Translations under genes and position numbers: made by a program | Shown here: positions 37,065 through 45,996 of the stretch, one piece after another | Layout: each line of letters opens with the position of its first letter | How positions within the stretch are numbered: position 1 is the first letter of the stretch | Notes under the pieces: model-generated | What the model saw: only the letters and a program-made list of their open reading frames with translations | Databases searched by the model: none | What the model was told of the DNA's origin: nothing | Source: Pseudomonas peradeniyensis | GTDB lineage: Bacteria > Pseudomonadota > Gammaproteobacteria > Pseudomonadales > Pseudomonadaceae | NCBI RefSeq assembly: GCF_014268935.2 | Contig: NZ_JABWRJ020000003.1 | Coordinates: 186,001 to 250,000 of the forward strand | DNA length: 64,000 nt | Direction of reading: 5' to 3'

Positions 37065-39023
37065 CTAGGGCAGCTGCAATCCCCCGGCCGCCTTGTGCAA
37101 CGCCCGCAGGTGCTCGCCCACCTGCTTGATATTGGCTTCCACGGCCTTGATCTCCCTGCCCCGCTCCGGCCCCAGCAGCGCCCTCACCTGTTGGTCCAGG
37201 TCGGTGCTCAGGCGCAACAGCTGCGCCTGGCGCTCACTGCTCACCTGTTCCAGCTGCTTGCGCTCCGCCGGCTGCGGCAGGCCATAGCCCCCTGCCCCCA
37301 GCAATTCCGCCGGGCGGCTGAGGAAGCCGCTGTTGGCCAGCATCGCCTGCAAGGTCTCGTTGGCCTTGTCGAAGCTGCCGTCCTTGAGCGCCCGGCCGTT
37401 CAGGTAGCGTTGCTTGACCTCGTCCTGGGCCAGCAGCAGCTGGCGGCGCAGGCCGGCCTGCTCGAGCAGCAGCAAGGCCGCGCTGGTGCGCAGGTCGGCG
37501 CGGTCGAACCACTGGCGGCGCTGCTCGGCGTCCAGCGCCAGCCAGTCTTCCACGCTCGTCTGCTTGATCGGCAACTGCTTGCGCAGCACTTCGAACATCG
37601 CCTGGTAGCGATCACGGTAGGAGTCGAAGCGATAACCCAGGCGCAGGGCCTCGCGCGGGTCGTCGAGCACGCGGGTATCGGCCAGTCCCCTACCCTTCAG
37701 CACCTCCAGCAAGCCGTTGGGCATGATGCTGTCGAGGTCGTTCAGGCGCGGGTTGCTGGTACCGCTGCGCAGCAGCTTGAGCGATTCCACGGCGCAGTTG
37801 TTGGACAGGAAGTAGTAGTTGCCGTCGTAGCTCCAGTGCATCTCGGCGGCCTGGCGCACCAGGTTCTCGATCTCGCCGCGGCTGAGCTTGAGCGGCACCG
37901 AGGCCAGGCTGCGCAGCTCGGTCTTGGTGTATTCGTCGATCACCTGACCCAGCGGCAGCACGAACAGCCGCGAGGGATAGGCGCCGGTCAGGCCGTCCCA
38001 GCTGGACAGCTGCACGTCGTTGACGAAGGCGCGGTACGACAGCACCAGGCTCTGGTCCAGGTCCAGGCGGCAGGCCGGACCGCGCGGGCGACCTGGGGCG
38101 CAGATCACCAGGCGCAGCATGCTGTGGCCCCAGCGGCTGACCCAGTTCTGGTTGGCTTCGGCCAGCAGGTAGTCCACCTCGTAGACCCGCTCCGGGTCGA
38201 TCTCGCCCAATGGCTGGCGGGCGAAGTCGTTGCCGGCGTTGAGGAATGGCAGGCCCTTGGTGCAGGTGTCCTGTTGTGGCGCCCAGCCGAAGTGGTCGCG
38301 CAGGTACTGGTTCAGCGCCGGGCGGCGACAGCCGTAGCTCGGGTCGAGGAGGAAGTACTCCATGTTGACCGCGATGAACTCCTTCGGGCTGCTCAGCTCG
38401 TAGGGATCCGGGCTGCGCACCAGCTGGCCGTTGTGCTGCTCGCGCTCACCACGCCGGCCGACGTACTGCGGCCAGCCGGCCAAGTCCAACAGGCGCGGGT
38501 CGTCGCTCAGGGTAAAGCGGCGTTCGGCCTGGCCACGGCAGTCCTGCGGCAGCCCGACCTTGCCCAAAGCACCCTGCTGGCGCTTGCAACGGCTGATCAG
38601 CTGGCGCTCGGCGTCTGGCCAAAGGCGTGCGCGGTCATAGATATGGGTGAGCTCGTGGAGCACGGTGGCCAGCAGTTCTTCGCGGACCGTGCCGTGGGGA
38701 CGGTTGGTCTTCTCGCGGGCGGCGCTGCCGTCGACCAGGCCCGGCAGCAGGCGCCGGTTGAGGTCCAGGCTGGCCACCGGAGAGGCCTGGCCGTAGGCGT
38801 CCTCGGGCATGCGCTCGGTCCAGCCGACCAGGATCTGCCGGTCCAGTTGCTGCTTGAAGCGCGGTGGCAGCTTGGCCATGGCTTCGTCGAGCAACGTCTG
38901 GGTCGCCTGCTGTTGCGCAGGGTCGAGGCCGTCGCGCTGCAGCACCAGCTGCAGGTCGGCCAGGGCGGGCGTGCCGAGCAGCGTCAGGGCGCAGCCCAGC
39001 AGCCAGGCACGCACGCGCTTCAC
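37065..39023 (-). CDS. Exported DUF4105 protein with zincin-like N-terminal domain
   Basis: A 652-residue protein with signal peptide MKRVRAWLLGCALTLLGTPALA. An N-terminal domain carries a metalloprotease-like HExxH (H123-E-L-T-H127 in TVLHELTHIYD), with Glu215 in SPKEFIAVNMEYF a candidate third ligand. The middle DUF4105 domain has WGH (His300) and YFLSNNCA (Cys410), a His/Cys layout resembling papain/NlpC-like hydrolases. The C-terminal 180 residues are helical. So there are two possible active sites. It is co-transcribed with three DUF2388 genes (ATGA overlap at 39020). Function unknown; an envelope role is inference. Confidence 0.82.
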   Translation of the reverse strand: MKRVRAWLLGCALTLLGTPALADLQLVLQRDGLDPAQQQATQTLLDEAMAKLPPRFKQQLDRQILVGWTERMPEDAYGQASPVASLDLNRRLLPGLVDGSAAREKTNRPHGTVREELLATVLHELTHIYDRARLWPDAERQLISRCKRQQGALGKVGLPQDCRGQAERRFTLSDDPRLLDLAGWPQYVGRRGEREQHNGQLVRSPDPYELSSPKEFIAVNMEYFLLDPSYGCRRPALNQYLRDHFGWAPQQDTCTKGLPFLNAGNDFARQPLGEIDPERVYEVDYLLAEANQNWVSRWGHSMLRLVICAPGRPRGPACRLDLDQSLVLSYRAFVNDVQLSSWDGLTGAYPSRLFVLPLGQVIDEYTKTELRSLASVPLKLSRGEIENLVRQAAEMHWSYDGNYYFLSNNCAVESLKLLRSGTSNPRLNDLDSIMPNGLLEVLKGRGLADTRVLDDPREALRLGYRFDSYRDRYQAMFEVLRKQLPIKQTSVEDWLALDAEQRRQWFDRADLRTSAALLLLEQAGLRRQLLLAQDEVKQRYLNGRALKDGSFDKANETLQAMLANSGFLSRPAELLGAGGYGLPQPAERKQLEQVSSERQAQLLRLSTDLDQQVRALLGPERGREIKAVEANIKQVGEHLRALHKAAGGLQLP

Positions 39024-39340
39024 AGGGCGAGGATGGCTTCGGCCAGCACCTGGTCGCTGGCGTCACGGGCCTCGGGAACACGGGCGCGCAGGGTGTCGAA
39101 GGCGGCTTCGAGCTGGGCGCCGCGGATGTCGCCGTTGCTGGCGACGAAGCTGGCGGCGTCGTCGTGGGCTTCACGCACCACTTTCGAGTCGCGGATCGAG
39201 GTGGTGGTGTCGGAGGTGAAATCGATCGAACGGCCAAAGGCGCGGACGATGATGTTGCTGGTGGCCACCAGGGTGTGGGCCTGGGCCAGGTCGGCGAGCA
39301 GCAGCATGCCGAGGGTGGCGGCGATCAGCGGTTTACGCAT
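39020..39340 (-). CDS. Exported DUF2388 protein, copy 1
   Basis: A 106-residue secreted protein: signal MRKPLIAATLGMLLLADLAQA, then a mature domain with the family core HDDAASFVASNGDIRGAQLE and the end VLAEAILAL. It is the paralogue nearest the DUF4105 gene, overlapping its start as ATGA. The family is almost restricted to Pseudomonas and has no known function; a 'Holliday junction' label seen in databases has no support here. Confidence 0.85.
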   Translation of the reverse strand: MRKPLIAATLGMLLLADLAQAHTLVATSNIIVRAFGRSIDFTSDTTTSIRDSKVVREAHDDAASFVASNGDIRGAQLEAAFDTLRARVPEARDASDQVLAEAILAL

Positions 39341-39376
39341 GGAGCATCTCCGGAAATACAGGGGAGTCGAATGTAG

Positions 39377-39670
39377 TTATTGGACGAGAATCGCTTCGGC
39401 CAGTTCACGGTCGCCGACGCAAGGCCGGGCAAGGTCCTGGTGCAGCATGTCCAGCGCCGCCTGCAGGCGCGCGCCACGGATCCGGCCGTCGCTGGCGACG
39501 AACGCGGCGGCGTCGTCACGGGCGGCGGCGACCAGCTTGCGGTCGAACGGCGCGGCGGTGACCTGGCTGGTGACGTAGCCGCTGATGACCAGGCTCTGAG
39601 TGGTGGTATCCATGGCTTGGGCGCTGCTCATGCAGGCCAGGGCGAACAGTGAAGGCAACAGGTAACGCAT
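39377..39670 (-). CDS. Exported DUF2388 protein, copy 2
   Basis: A 97-residue secreted paralogue with signal MRYLLPSLFALACMSSAQA. The core reads RDDAAAFVASDGRIRGARLQ and the end ELAEAILVQ. It is the most divergent copy: the segment before the core (ISGYVTSQVTAAPFDRK) is shorter and it has one Cys (ARPCVGD). It lies 36 nt before copy 1 on the same strand. Confidence 0.83.
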   Translation of the reverse strand: MRYLLPSLFALACMSSAQAMDTTTQSLVISGYVTSQVTAAPFDRKLVAAARDDAAAFVASDGRIRGARLQAALDMLHQDLARPCVGDRELAEAILVQ

Positions 39671-39751
39671 GGGCGGTCTGGCGATGATCTCGGGCTGCGA
39701 AGGCTACCCCGGATCCACTGGGCGGGCCAGTGAATCCGGGCAGTGCGGGGC

Positions 39752-40069
39752 TCAGATGGCGAGGATGGCGCGGGCCAGCTGCGCGTCGCTGGCCTGCAGG
39801 TCCGGCAGTTGCTGGCGAATGTGCACGAACGCGCTCTCCAGCTTGGCGCCGCGAATGGCGCCGTCGCTGCCGACGAAGCTGGCGGCATCGTCACGGGCGG
39901 CCTTGACGATCTTGTCGTCGCGGAACGAGGAGGAGATGTCGGAGGTGGCGTCGGTGGAGGCGGCTACCGCGCCCACCACGGCGTCGGTGGTGACGACGAA
40001 GCTGGTGGCATTGGCCGCGCCGGCGAGCGACAGCAGCAAGGCGGCGCCAAACAGGTGATAACGGGACAT
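39752..40069 (-). CDS. Exported DUF2388 protein, copy 3
   Basis: A 105-residue secreted paralogue, first of the operon, from the ATG at 40069 (signal MSRYHLFGAALLLSLAGAANA). The core is RDDAASFVGSDGAIRGAKLE and the end LARAILAI. It is close to copy 1 in the S-D-x-T-S-D stretch before the core, so copies 1 and 3 are probably the nearer pair. The region upstream (40070-40290) is A+T rich and should contain the operon promoter, not clearly identified. Confidence 0.85.
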   Translation of the reverse strand: MSRYHLFGAALLLSLAGAANATSFVVTTDAVVGAVAASTDATSDISSSFRDDKIVKAARDDAASFVGSDGAIRGAKLESAFVHIRQQLPDLQASDAQLARAILAI

Positions 40070-40292
40070 GGTCGGGGACTCCTGCACAGGGTCTGGATGG
40101 TTCTGCTTATCGGACGCTCGCTTGGCTCGTCACGGTACTTTTCTCTGCCAGGCGCGTAAGACAAGCGTAACACGCGCTGGTTCGGGTGTTTGGCTCGAGA
40201 AAAGATCACAAATAGTAACTGTACCTACTGATATGAGAATTTATAAAACTGTCATGATTGGCTATGCAAACGCTCTATTCCGGGCCTTGGAA

Positions 40293-40325
40293 CAAAAAAC
40301 CCGCTGCAGTTTCCTGCAACGGGTT
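40293..40325 (-). terminator. Intrinsic terminator after the DUF1127 gene
   Basis: On the minus strand AACCCGTTGCAG-GAAA-CTGCAGCGGGTT is followed by TTTTTG. The stem is 12 bp with one mismatch. Confidence 0.9.
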
Positions 40326-40366
40326 CTTGTGAATTCGCGGTGCCGGCCTGGGCCGGCGTCCGGCGC

Positions 40367-40579
40367 TTAGCGCCAGAAAGGCTTGCTCAGCTCTTCGTAG
40401 CGCTGCGACTCGCTGATACCGGCGTCGGCCAGCAGGCGGGAGTCCAGGCGCGCCAGCTGGCGGCGGCTGGCCATGCGGCGCTGCCACAGTACCAGGGTGG
40501 ACAGGACGCGCAGCGGCAGGGCGGCGTTGGAAGCTTGGGCGTTTTCGAAAACCAGGTCGGAACTGAGGGTACGTTCCAT
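40367..40579 (-). CDS. DUF1127 small protein
   Basis: A 70-residue basic protein with the DUF1127 core WQRRMASRRQLARLDSRLLADAGISESQRYEELSKPFW split by no insert: Arg-rich helix, then L-x-D-x-G-(I/L)-S. Short DUF1127 proteins bind RNA in some alphaproteobacteria and act in phosphate and carbon control; the role in Pseudomonas is not settled. It is a single-gene unit with its own terminator and a striking repeat-rich region upstream. Confidence 0.9.
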   Translation of the reverse strand: MERTLSSDLVFENAQASNAALPLRVLSTLVLWQRRMASRRQLARLDSRLLADAGISESQRYEELSKPFWR

Positions 40580-40663
40580 GATGTGTCATCCTTCCGCTTG
40601 TGGCGGCATTAGGGAGTGATTTAACTGGTGCCCATCTTCCTCTTCTCTCGTCCAGAACAGTAG

Positions 40664-40870
40664 GTACAGTTCAGGTGTATTGTGAGGGGGCAGTTAACTG
40701 TTGGAAGGGACTGTTGCACCAGTTATTGAGGGAACTGTACTGGTGCGCACTGGTTTGGTGCGATTTTGTGGTGTCGGTAGGGAAATGGAACGCAGGAAGT
40801 GATGTTTTAGGCGGTACAGTAGTACAGTTTTAGATGTGTTCTGGCTTGAAAGTGTATCGACGATACAGTT
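40664..40870. promoter_or_regulatory. ACAGT/ACTGT repeat cluster upstream of DUF1127
   Basis: Within about 210 bp there are GTACAGT (40664), CAGTTAACTG (40691, palindrome), AACTGTAC (40733), GGTACAGT (40813), GTACAGTTT (40822) and TACAGTT (40864), in both orientations, in A/T-richer DNA. This looks like a multi-site operator for one regulator. The regulator cannot be named from this window. Confidence 0.5.
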
Positions 40871-40875
40871 GCAGT

Positions 40876-41141
40876 GCCTATGAGATCGAGCGCCCCCCGC
40901 GCGGCGCATCGCGGATGAATCCGCTCCTACATTTGTTGCAACGTGCCGAACCTGTCAGGCCATGGTTGCCAGCCTTGGCGCAGGGTTTGAGACAGGTGGG
41001 GCGGCGGCAATGCCCGCCGAAAAATCGCGTCGAGCACACAAGGCTTACAACCATGCCTTATCAGGCATGGCCACGTTGCAACAAATGTAGGAGCGGATTC
41101 ATCCGCGATGCGCCGCGCGGGCGGCGCTCGATCTCAAGGGC
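40876..41141. repeat. 266-bp palindromic element, copy 1
   Basis: Long terminal inverted repeats of about 60 bp (starting GCCTATGAGATCGAGCGCC, containing GCGGATGAATCCGCTCCTAC) enclose a central unique part. The same element recurs at 57701 and 58686 with identical length but opposite orientation of the centre. The whole unit can fold into a long hairpin. It lies between the DUF1127 leader and norM. Confidence 0.85.
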
Positions 41142-41203
41142 GCTGCAAGACCATCGCCAGGCACCTGTCCGCCATCACGCGATCCCCAGCGCCCCCAAAC
41201 CCC

Positions 41204-42592
41204 TCAAGCCGATACCGCCGCCCCCCGCGCCCGCTCGGCCTTGCCCAGCAACCGCTTCATCCGCCACTCAAAGCCGAACGTCAGCGCAACCGCCGCGCAG
41301 GCCAGGCCCAGCGCCAGCCCCCACCAGATTCCCTGCGCGCCGCCGCCGAGGTTGAAGGCGAACAGCCACGCGCTCGGCGCCCCCACCAGCCAGTAGCACA
41401 CCAGGCCGATCAGGAAGGTGGTCTTGGCGTCCTTCAAGCCACGGATCGAGCCCATGGCGATGGTCTGCACGCCATCGAACAGCTCGAACCACGCCGCCAC
41501 CATCACCAACTGTACCGCCAGCATGAAGATCGCGGCGAAGGCCGGGTCGTTGCGGTCGATGAACAACCCGACCAGGGCGTCCGGCAGCAACCAGAACAGT
41601 GCGGCGAAGGCGAACATCAGCGAGGCGCCGAAACCGATCCCCACGCGCCCGGCACTGCGGGCCGCCAACAGGTTGCCAGCCCCATAGTAGAGGCCGACAC
41701 GCATGGTCACCGCGTACGAAAGGCCGGTCGGCACCATGAACGCCGTCGAGACGATCTGCAGGGCGATCTGGTGCGCCGCCAGTTCCGTGCTGCCCAGCAC
41801 GCCCATGCACAGAGCGGCGAAGGCGAACAGGCCCACTTCGACCATATAGGTGCCGCCGATCGGCAGGCCCAGCCGCCACAGCTCGCGCAGTGCCGGCAGG
41901 GAAGGGCGCGACAGCCCCTTGCGCAGCGGGTAGGCGGCATAGGCCTTGTGCCAGCGAATATAAAGCGCGAGGGCGATGGCCATGCCCAGGGTCACCACCG
42001 CAGTGACCAGGCCGATGCCCATCAGCCCCAATTTGGGCAGGCCGAACATGCCCTCGATCAGCGCATGGTTGAACAGGTAGTTGAATACCGTGCCCACCAG
42101 GCTGATGACCATCACCGGGGTCGAGTGACCCAGGGCGCTGGTGAAGCCGCGCAGGGCCATGAAGGTCATGTAGCCGGGGAGGGCGAGCGGCAGCAGGGTG
42201 AGCAGCTGCATCGCCGAGTCGACGTTCTCCGGCTTCTGGCCGAACAGCAGCAGCACCGGCTTGAGGTTCCACATCACCAGCGCCGATACCAGCGCCAGGC
42301 CCCAGGCCAGCCACAGGCCGCTCTGGGCCAGGCGGGTGACGCCCTCGGTGTCGTTGGCGCCCTTGCGGATCGCCACCAGCGTGCCGACCGCGGCGATCAC
42401 GCCCAGGCAGAAGATCGACACGAATGAATAGCTCGCCGCGCCCAGGCCACCACCGGCCAGGGCCTGCGGGCTGATGCGGGCCATCATCAGGGTGTCGGTG
42501 AGCACCATCAGCATGTGCGCCAACTGCGAGGCGATCAGCGGCCCGGCCAGGCGCAGCAAAGCCTTGAGTTCGGTGGTAGGCGCGACATGCAT
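41204..42592 (-). CDS. norM: MATE-family multidrug efflux pump (NorM-like)
   Basis: A 462-residue exporter with twelve membrane helices in two homologous halves (LLRLAGPLIASQLAHMLMVL and ELWRLGLPIGGTYMVEVGLF start each half). The NorM-type signatures RGFTSALGHSTPVM and GVQTIAMGSIRGLKDAKT are present. It should expel cationic drugs with Na+ or H+. It is divergent from a LysR regulator, with a perfect inverted repeat in the shared control region, so regulation by that protein is likely. Confidence 0.88.
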   Translation of the reverse strand: MHVAPTTELKALLRLAGPLIASQLAHMLMVLTDTLMMARISPQALAGGGLGAASYSFVSIFCLGVIAAVGTLVAIRKGANDTEGVTRLAQSGLWLAWGLALVSALVMWNLKPVLLLFGQKPENVDSAMQLLTLLPLALPGYMTFMALRGFTSALGHSTPVMVISLVGTVFNYLFNHALIEGMFGLPKLGLMGIGLVTAVVTLGMAIALALYIRWHKAYAAYPLRKGLSRPSLPALRELWRLGLPIGGTYMVEVGLFAFAALCMGVLGSTELAAHQIALQIVSTAFMVPTGLSYAVTMRVGLYYGAGNLLAARSAGRVGIGFGASLMFAFAALFWLLPDALVGLFIDRNDPAFAAIFMLAVQLVMVAAWFELFDGVQTIAMGSIRGLKDAKTTFLIGLVCYWLVGAPSAWLFAFNLGGGAQGIWWGLALGLACAAVALTFGFEWRMKRLLGKAERARGAAVSA

Positions 42593-42683
42593 GGGGGCGG
42601 TCCTTCTGGATGATTCGGGGAAGCGAGCCGTCGATTCTGAGGCCTCGGTCAGCTTTGCACAAAAGGATAAATGCGATCACTAA

Positions 42684-42700
42684 CATGAGTCTGACTCATG
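42684..42700. promoter_or_regulatory. LysR-type operator between norM and lysR
   Basis: CATGAGT-CTG-ACTCATG is a perfect 7-3-7 palindrome in the 157-bp gap between the divergent genes, about 50 bp before the regulator start. Confidence 0.6.
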
Positions 42701-42749
42701 GATGTATGATCCTGTGCATCCGACCTACGCCCCGTATGACAGGTGCGCC

Positions 42750-43679
42750 ATGACCCGCCAACTGCCTCCGCTCTATGCGCTGCGCGCATTCGAAGCCGCC
42801 GCCCGGCTGAGCTCCTTCACCCGTGCCGGTGAAGAGCTGTCGATCACCCAGAGCGCGGTGAGCCGGCATATCCGCACCCTCGAGGAGCATTTCGCCTGTC
42901 GCCTGTTCGTGCGCAGCGGACGCAGCCTGCAACTGACCGAAGCCGCGCGTATGCTGCTGCCCGGTGTGCGCGACGGCTTCGCTTCGCTGGAGCGGGCCTG
43001 CGAGGCCTTGCGCGGCGAGGACGACATCCTGCGCATGAAGGCGCCCTCGACCCTGACCATGCGCTGGCTGCTGGCGCGCCTGAGCCGTTTTCGCCACCTG
43101 CAGCCGGGCAACGAGGTGCAGCTGACCAGCGCCTGGATGGATGTCGATCATGTCGACTTCAACCAGGAGCCGTTCGACTGCGCGGTGCTGCTCAGCGATG
43201 GCAGCTTCCCGGCGGACTGGGAGGTGCGTCGGCTGTTCTCCGAGCTGTTGATCCCGGTGGGCGCGCCGGACCTGCTCGACGACGCGCCGTGGGACGAGCG
43301 GCGTCTGGCGGGCATCGAGCTGCTGCACCCCACGCCGGACAAGCGCGACTGGCGTGCCTGGCTGGCGCGCATGGGGCTGACCGACAAGGTCTCGCTCAAG
43401 GGCGGGCAGGTGTTCGACACTCTGGAGCTGGGCATGATCGCCGCGGCACGGGGCTATGGGATCTCCATGGGCGACCTGCTGATGGTGGCCGAGGACGTGG
43501 CCCAGCGCCGGCTGAGCCTGCCCTGGCCGACCGCGGTGGCCAGTGGCATGGACTACTACCTGGTATGGCCGCGGACCCGGCCAGGCGGGGAGCGGTTGCG
43601 CAGGTTGAGTGTATTCCTGCAGGAGGAGGCGGCGGCGATGGACCTGCCGGCTGTGCAGGTACTGTCGGCGCAAGGCTGA
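42750..43679 (+). CDS. LysR-family regulator, GcvA-like
   Basis: A 309-residue transcription factor from the ATG at 42750 (MTRQLPPLYALRAFEAAARL). The N-terminal winged helix (FTRAGEELSITQSAVSRHIRTLEEHFACRLFVR) is typical of the GcvA/AmpR group; the effector domain (about 95-300) is complete. The target is probably the divergent MATE pump gene and itself. The inducer is unknown. Confidence 0.88.
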   Translation: MTRQLPPLYALRAFEAAARLSSFTRAGEELSITQSAVSRHIRTLEEHFACRLFVRSGRSLQLTEAARMLLPGVRDGFASLERACEALRGEDDILRMKAPSTLTMRWLLARLSRFRHLQPGNEVQLTSAWMDVDHVDFNQEPFDCAVLLSDGSFPADWEVRRLFSELLIPVGAPDLLDDAPWDERRLAGIELLHPTPDKRDWRAWLARMGLTDKVSLKGGQVFDTLELGMIAAARGYGISMGDLLMVAEDVAQRRLSLPWPTAVASGMDYYLVWPRTRPGGERLRRLSVFLQEEAAAMDLPAVQVLSAQG

Positions 43680-43684
43680 GGGCC

Positions 43685-43709
43685 ATCGCGGGGCAAGCCC
43701 GCTCCCACG
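43685..43709. repeat. Single REP unit
   Basis: ATCGCGGGGCAAGCCCGCTC without a nearby inverted partner, just after the lysR stop. Together with the following 180 bp it fills the gap before the chemoreceptor gene. Confidence 0.85.
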
Positions 43710-43892
43710 CAGAGCCACAGGACACAGGGGCAAGAAAACGTTTGCGAATATCCCGGTCCCGCACTCAAGTATTTCCTACAGACGCCGATCAACTTGCACC
43801 AGCGTCCCGGAAGAGGACGCGATTCCCCGTCGATATGCAGCGGGCGGTCAGCGTGATCAGGACGATCCCGGCCTCTTGCCAGGAGCCTTGCC

Positions 43893-45872
43893 ATGTCTCA
43901 ACCGCGTGCCCGAATCGCCTCGCAGCTCGGGATCGCCCTCGCCATCGTGCTGGCGCTGGTGATCACCGGTAGCACCCTGTTCGCCCTGCGTTCGCTGGAC
44001 GACGCCAACCTCACCACCCGCCAGGCGCACCTGGCCAGCGAGGCGCGGCTGCTGGCCGACCAGCTCGACACCTTCCACGGCTCGCTCAAGGACAACACCC
44101 AGCGCCTGAGCGGCCTGTTCGAGCGCCGATTCGCCTCGGGGCTGGCGCTGCACGCCGGTGAGACGGTCAACGTCGCCGGTGCCGCGACACCGGCGCTGTA
44201 CCTGGGCGACCACCTGCTGAACAACGATTTCCGCCAGGTCGACGAGTTCCAGCAGATGACCGCCGGGGTCGCGACCCTGTTCGTGCGCAGCGGTGACGAC
44301 TTCGTGCGCATCAGCACCAGCCTGACCAAGCAGGACGGCAGCCGCGCCATCGGCACCCAGCTCGACCGCCAGCATCCGGCCTACGCCAAGCTGATGGCCG
44401 GGCAGACCTACGTCGGCCGCGCCGTGCTGTTCGAGCGCAACTACATGACCCGCTACGTGCCGGTGCGTGACGGCGGTGGTCGGGTGATCGCGGTGCTGTT
44501 CGTCGGCTTCGACTACACCGACGCGCAGAACGCCCAGTTCGCCAACCTCAAGCGCTTCCGCATCGGCCAGACCGGTTCGCTGGCGTTGCTGGACGAGCAG
44601 GGCAAGTGGCTGGTGCCGCCGGCCGAGGTGCGTGACGGCGAGGCGGCGGCCCAGGCGGTCAAGGCGATCAAGCCGGGGGCAGGGCAGTTCTGGGCCGGTG
44701 CCGGCGAGCCGTTGTTCAGCGTCACCGAGCCGTTCGCCGAGGGCCCGTGGACCGTGGTGGCAAGCATGCCCGAGGGCGAGATCCGCGAAGTGACCTGGAG
44801 TGTCGGCCTGCGCCTGGCCATCGGCAGCGTGCTGGCGATGCTGCTGGCCGTGGCCGCCACCCTCTGGCTGCTGCGGCGCAAGCTGCGCCCGCTGGGCGAC
44901 CTGGTGCGCCAGGCCGAAGCCCTCGGCGCCGGCGACCTGAATGCCCGCCTGAGCGTCACCAGCCATGACGAGATCGGCCAGCTGGCCCGTAGCTTCAACC
45001 AGATGGGCGAGGCCCTGGCGACCATGGTCGAGCATATCCGCGCCGCCTCCGACCAGGTCAGTGGCCGCGCCCGCTCGCTGTCGGGGCTGTCGTCCGGCGC
45101 CTGCGAGGGCATGGACCAGCAGTCCGGAGAGATCACCAGCATGGCCGGCGCGGTGGAGGAGTTCAGCGCTACTTCGATGAACATCGCCGACAACATGGCC
45201 GGTACCGAGCGCATGGCCCGCGACAATGCCCAGCAGACCCGCATCGGCCGCAGCGCCATGGACGAAGCCTCGGTTTCCCTGCGGCAGATCGCCGAGGCCT
45301 TGGGCGGCACCGCCAGTGTAATGGACACCCTGGGCGCCCGCTCGCAGGAGATCGGCGGGATTGTCGGCGTGATCACCTCGATCGCCGAGCAGACCAACCT
45401 GCTGGCGCTGAACGCCGCCATCGAGGCGGCGCGGGCCGGCGAGCAGGGCCGTGGATTCGCCGTGGTCGCCGACGAGGTTCGTGGCCTGGCCGCGCGCACC
45501 CGCCAGGCCACCGACGAGATCTCGGGCATGATCGCCAGCATCCAGCAGCAGACCGGCCATGCCATCAGCACGTTGGAGCAGGGCAACCAGCTGATGCAGG
45601 AAGGCCTGGCGCGCAACGACAAGGTGGCCGAGGCCCTGGCCCGGATCGACGAGCAGAGCAGGGTGGCGGGCGAGCAGTTCGCCGTGATCAGCACCGCGAC
45701 CCAGGAACAGAGCAGCACCGCGACGGTGCTCAGCCGCAACCTGCAAAGCATCGCCCAGGCCAACAGCGAACAGCGCGATGTGGCCAATGAACTGGCCATG
45801 ACGGCCCGCGAGCTGGAAGGGCTGGCGGGGCAGTTGCGCCAGGAAGTGGATCGGTTCCGCACTCACCGATAG
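43893..45872 (+). CDS. Methyl-accepting chemotaxis protein with Cache sensor
   Basis: A 659-residue chemoreceptor. TM1 (about 12-33), a large periplasmic region (about 34-300) that looks like a Cache_3-Cache_2 fusion ([21 protein letters not shown] and [19 protein letters not shown]), TM2 (about 305-325), HAMP, and the cytoplasmic signalling domain with the invariant tip [20 protein letters not shown]. It lacks a C-terminal CheR-tethering pentapeptide (ends FRTHR). The ligand is unknown; location next to the lysine cluster raises the chance of an amino-acid or organic-acid ligand, which is inference. Confidence 0.92.
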   Translation: MSQPRARIASQLGIALAIVLALVITGSTLFALRSLDDANLTTRQAHLASEARLLADQLDTFHGSLKDNTQRLSGLFERRFASGLALHAGETVNVAGAATPALYLGDHLLNNDFRQVDEFQQMTAGVATLFVRSGDDFVRISTSLTKQDGSRAIGTQLDRQHPAYAKLMAGQTYVGRAVLFERNYMTRYVPVRDGGGRVIAVLFVGFDYTDAQNAQFANLKRFRIGQTGSLALLDEQGKWLVPPAEVRDGEAAAQAVKAIKPGAGQFWAGAGEPLFSVTEPFAEGPWTVVASMPEGEIREVTWSVGLRLAIGSVLAMLLAVAATLWLLRRKLRPLGDLVRQAEALGAGDLNARLSVTSHDEIGQLARSFNQMGEALATMVEHIRAASDQVSGRARSLSGLSSGACEGMDQQSGEITSMAGAVEEFSATSMNIADNMAGTERMARDNAQQTRIGRSAMDEASVSLRQIAEALGGTASVMDTLGARSQEIGGIVGVITSIAEQTNLLALNAAIEAARAGEQGRGFAVVADEVRGLAARTRQATDEISGMIASIQQQTGHAISTLEQGNQLMQEGLARNDKVAEALARIDEQSRVAGEQFAVISTATQEQSSTATVLSRNLQSIAQANSEQRDVANELAMTARELEGLAGQLRQEVDRFRTHR

Positions 45873-45898
45873 TGCACTGGGGCTGCCTTGCAGCCCGT

Positions 45899-45963
45899 TC
45901 GCGGCACAAGGCCGCTCCTACATGGGATTGCGCTCTCCTGTAGGAGCGGCCTTGTGTCGCGAA
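45899..45963. repeat. REP inverted pair, second class
   Basis: TTCGCGGCACAAGGCCGCTC and its near-perfect inverted copy lie between the convergent chemoreceptor and hglS genes. The next bases (GGGCCGCAACGCGGCCC, 45965-45981) form a hairpin that, read on the minus strand and followed by TTTCGCG, may end the hglS transcript. Confidence 0.88.
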
Positions 45964-45996
45964 AGGGCCGCAACGCGGCCCCGGCAGTTTCAAACC

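Noticed and set aside
40834..41355. Small open frames inside the 266-bp elements sharing MNPLLHLLQR...GFIRDAPRG
   Set aside because: The same peptide appears in all three copies, but it is encoded by the repeat arms themselves and changes in the centre are mostly amino-acid changing; it is a translation of a palindromic repeat, not a gene.
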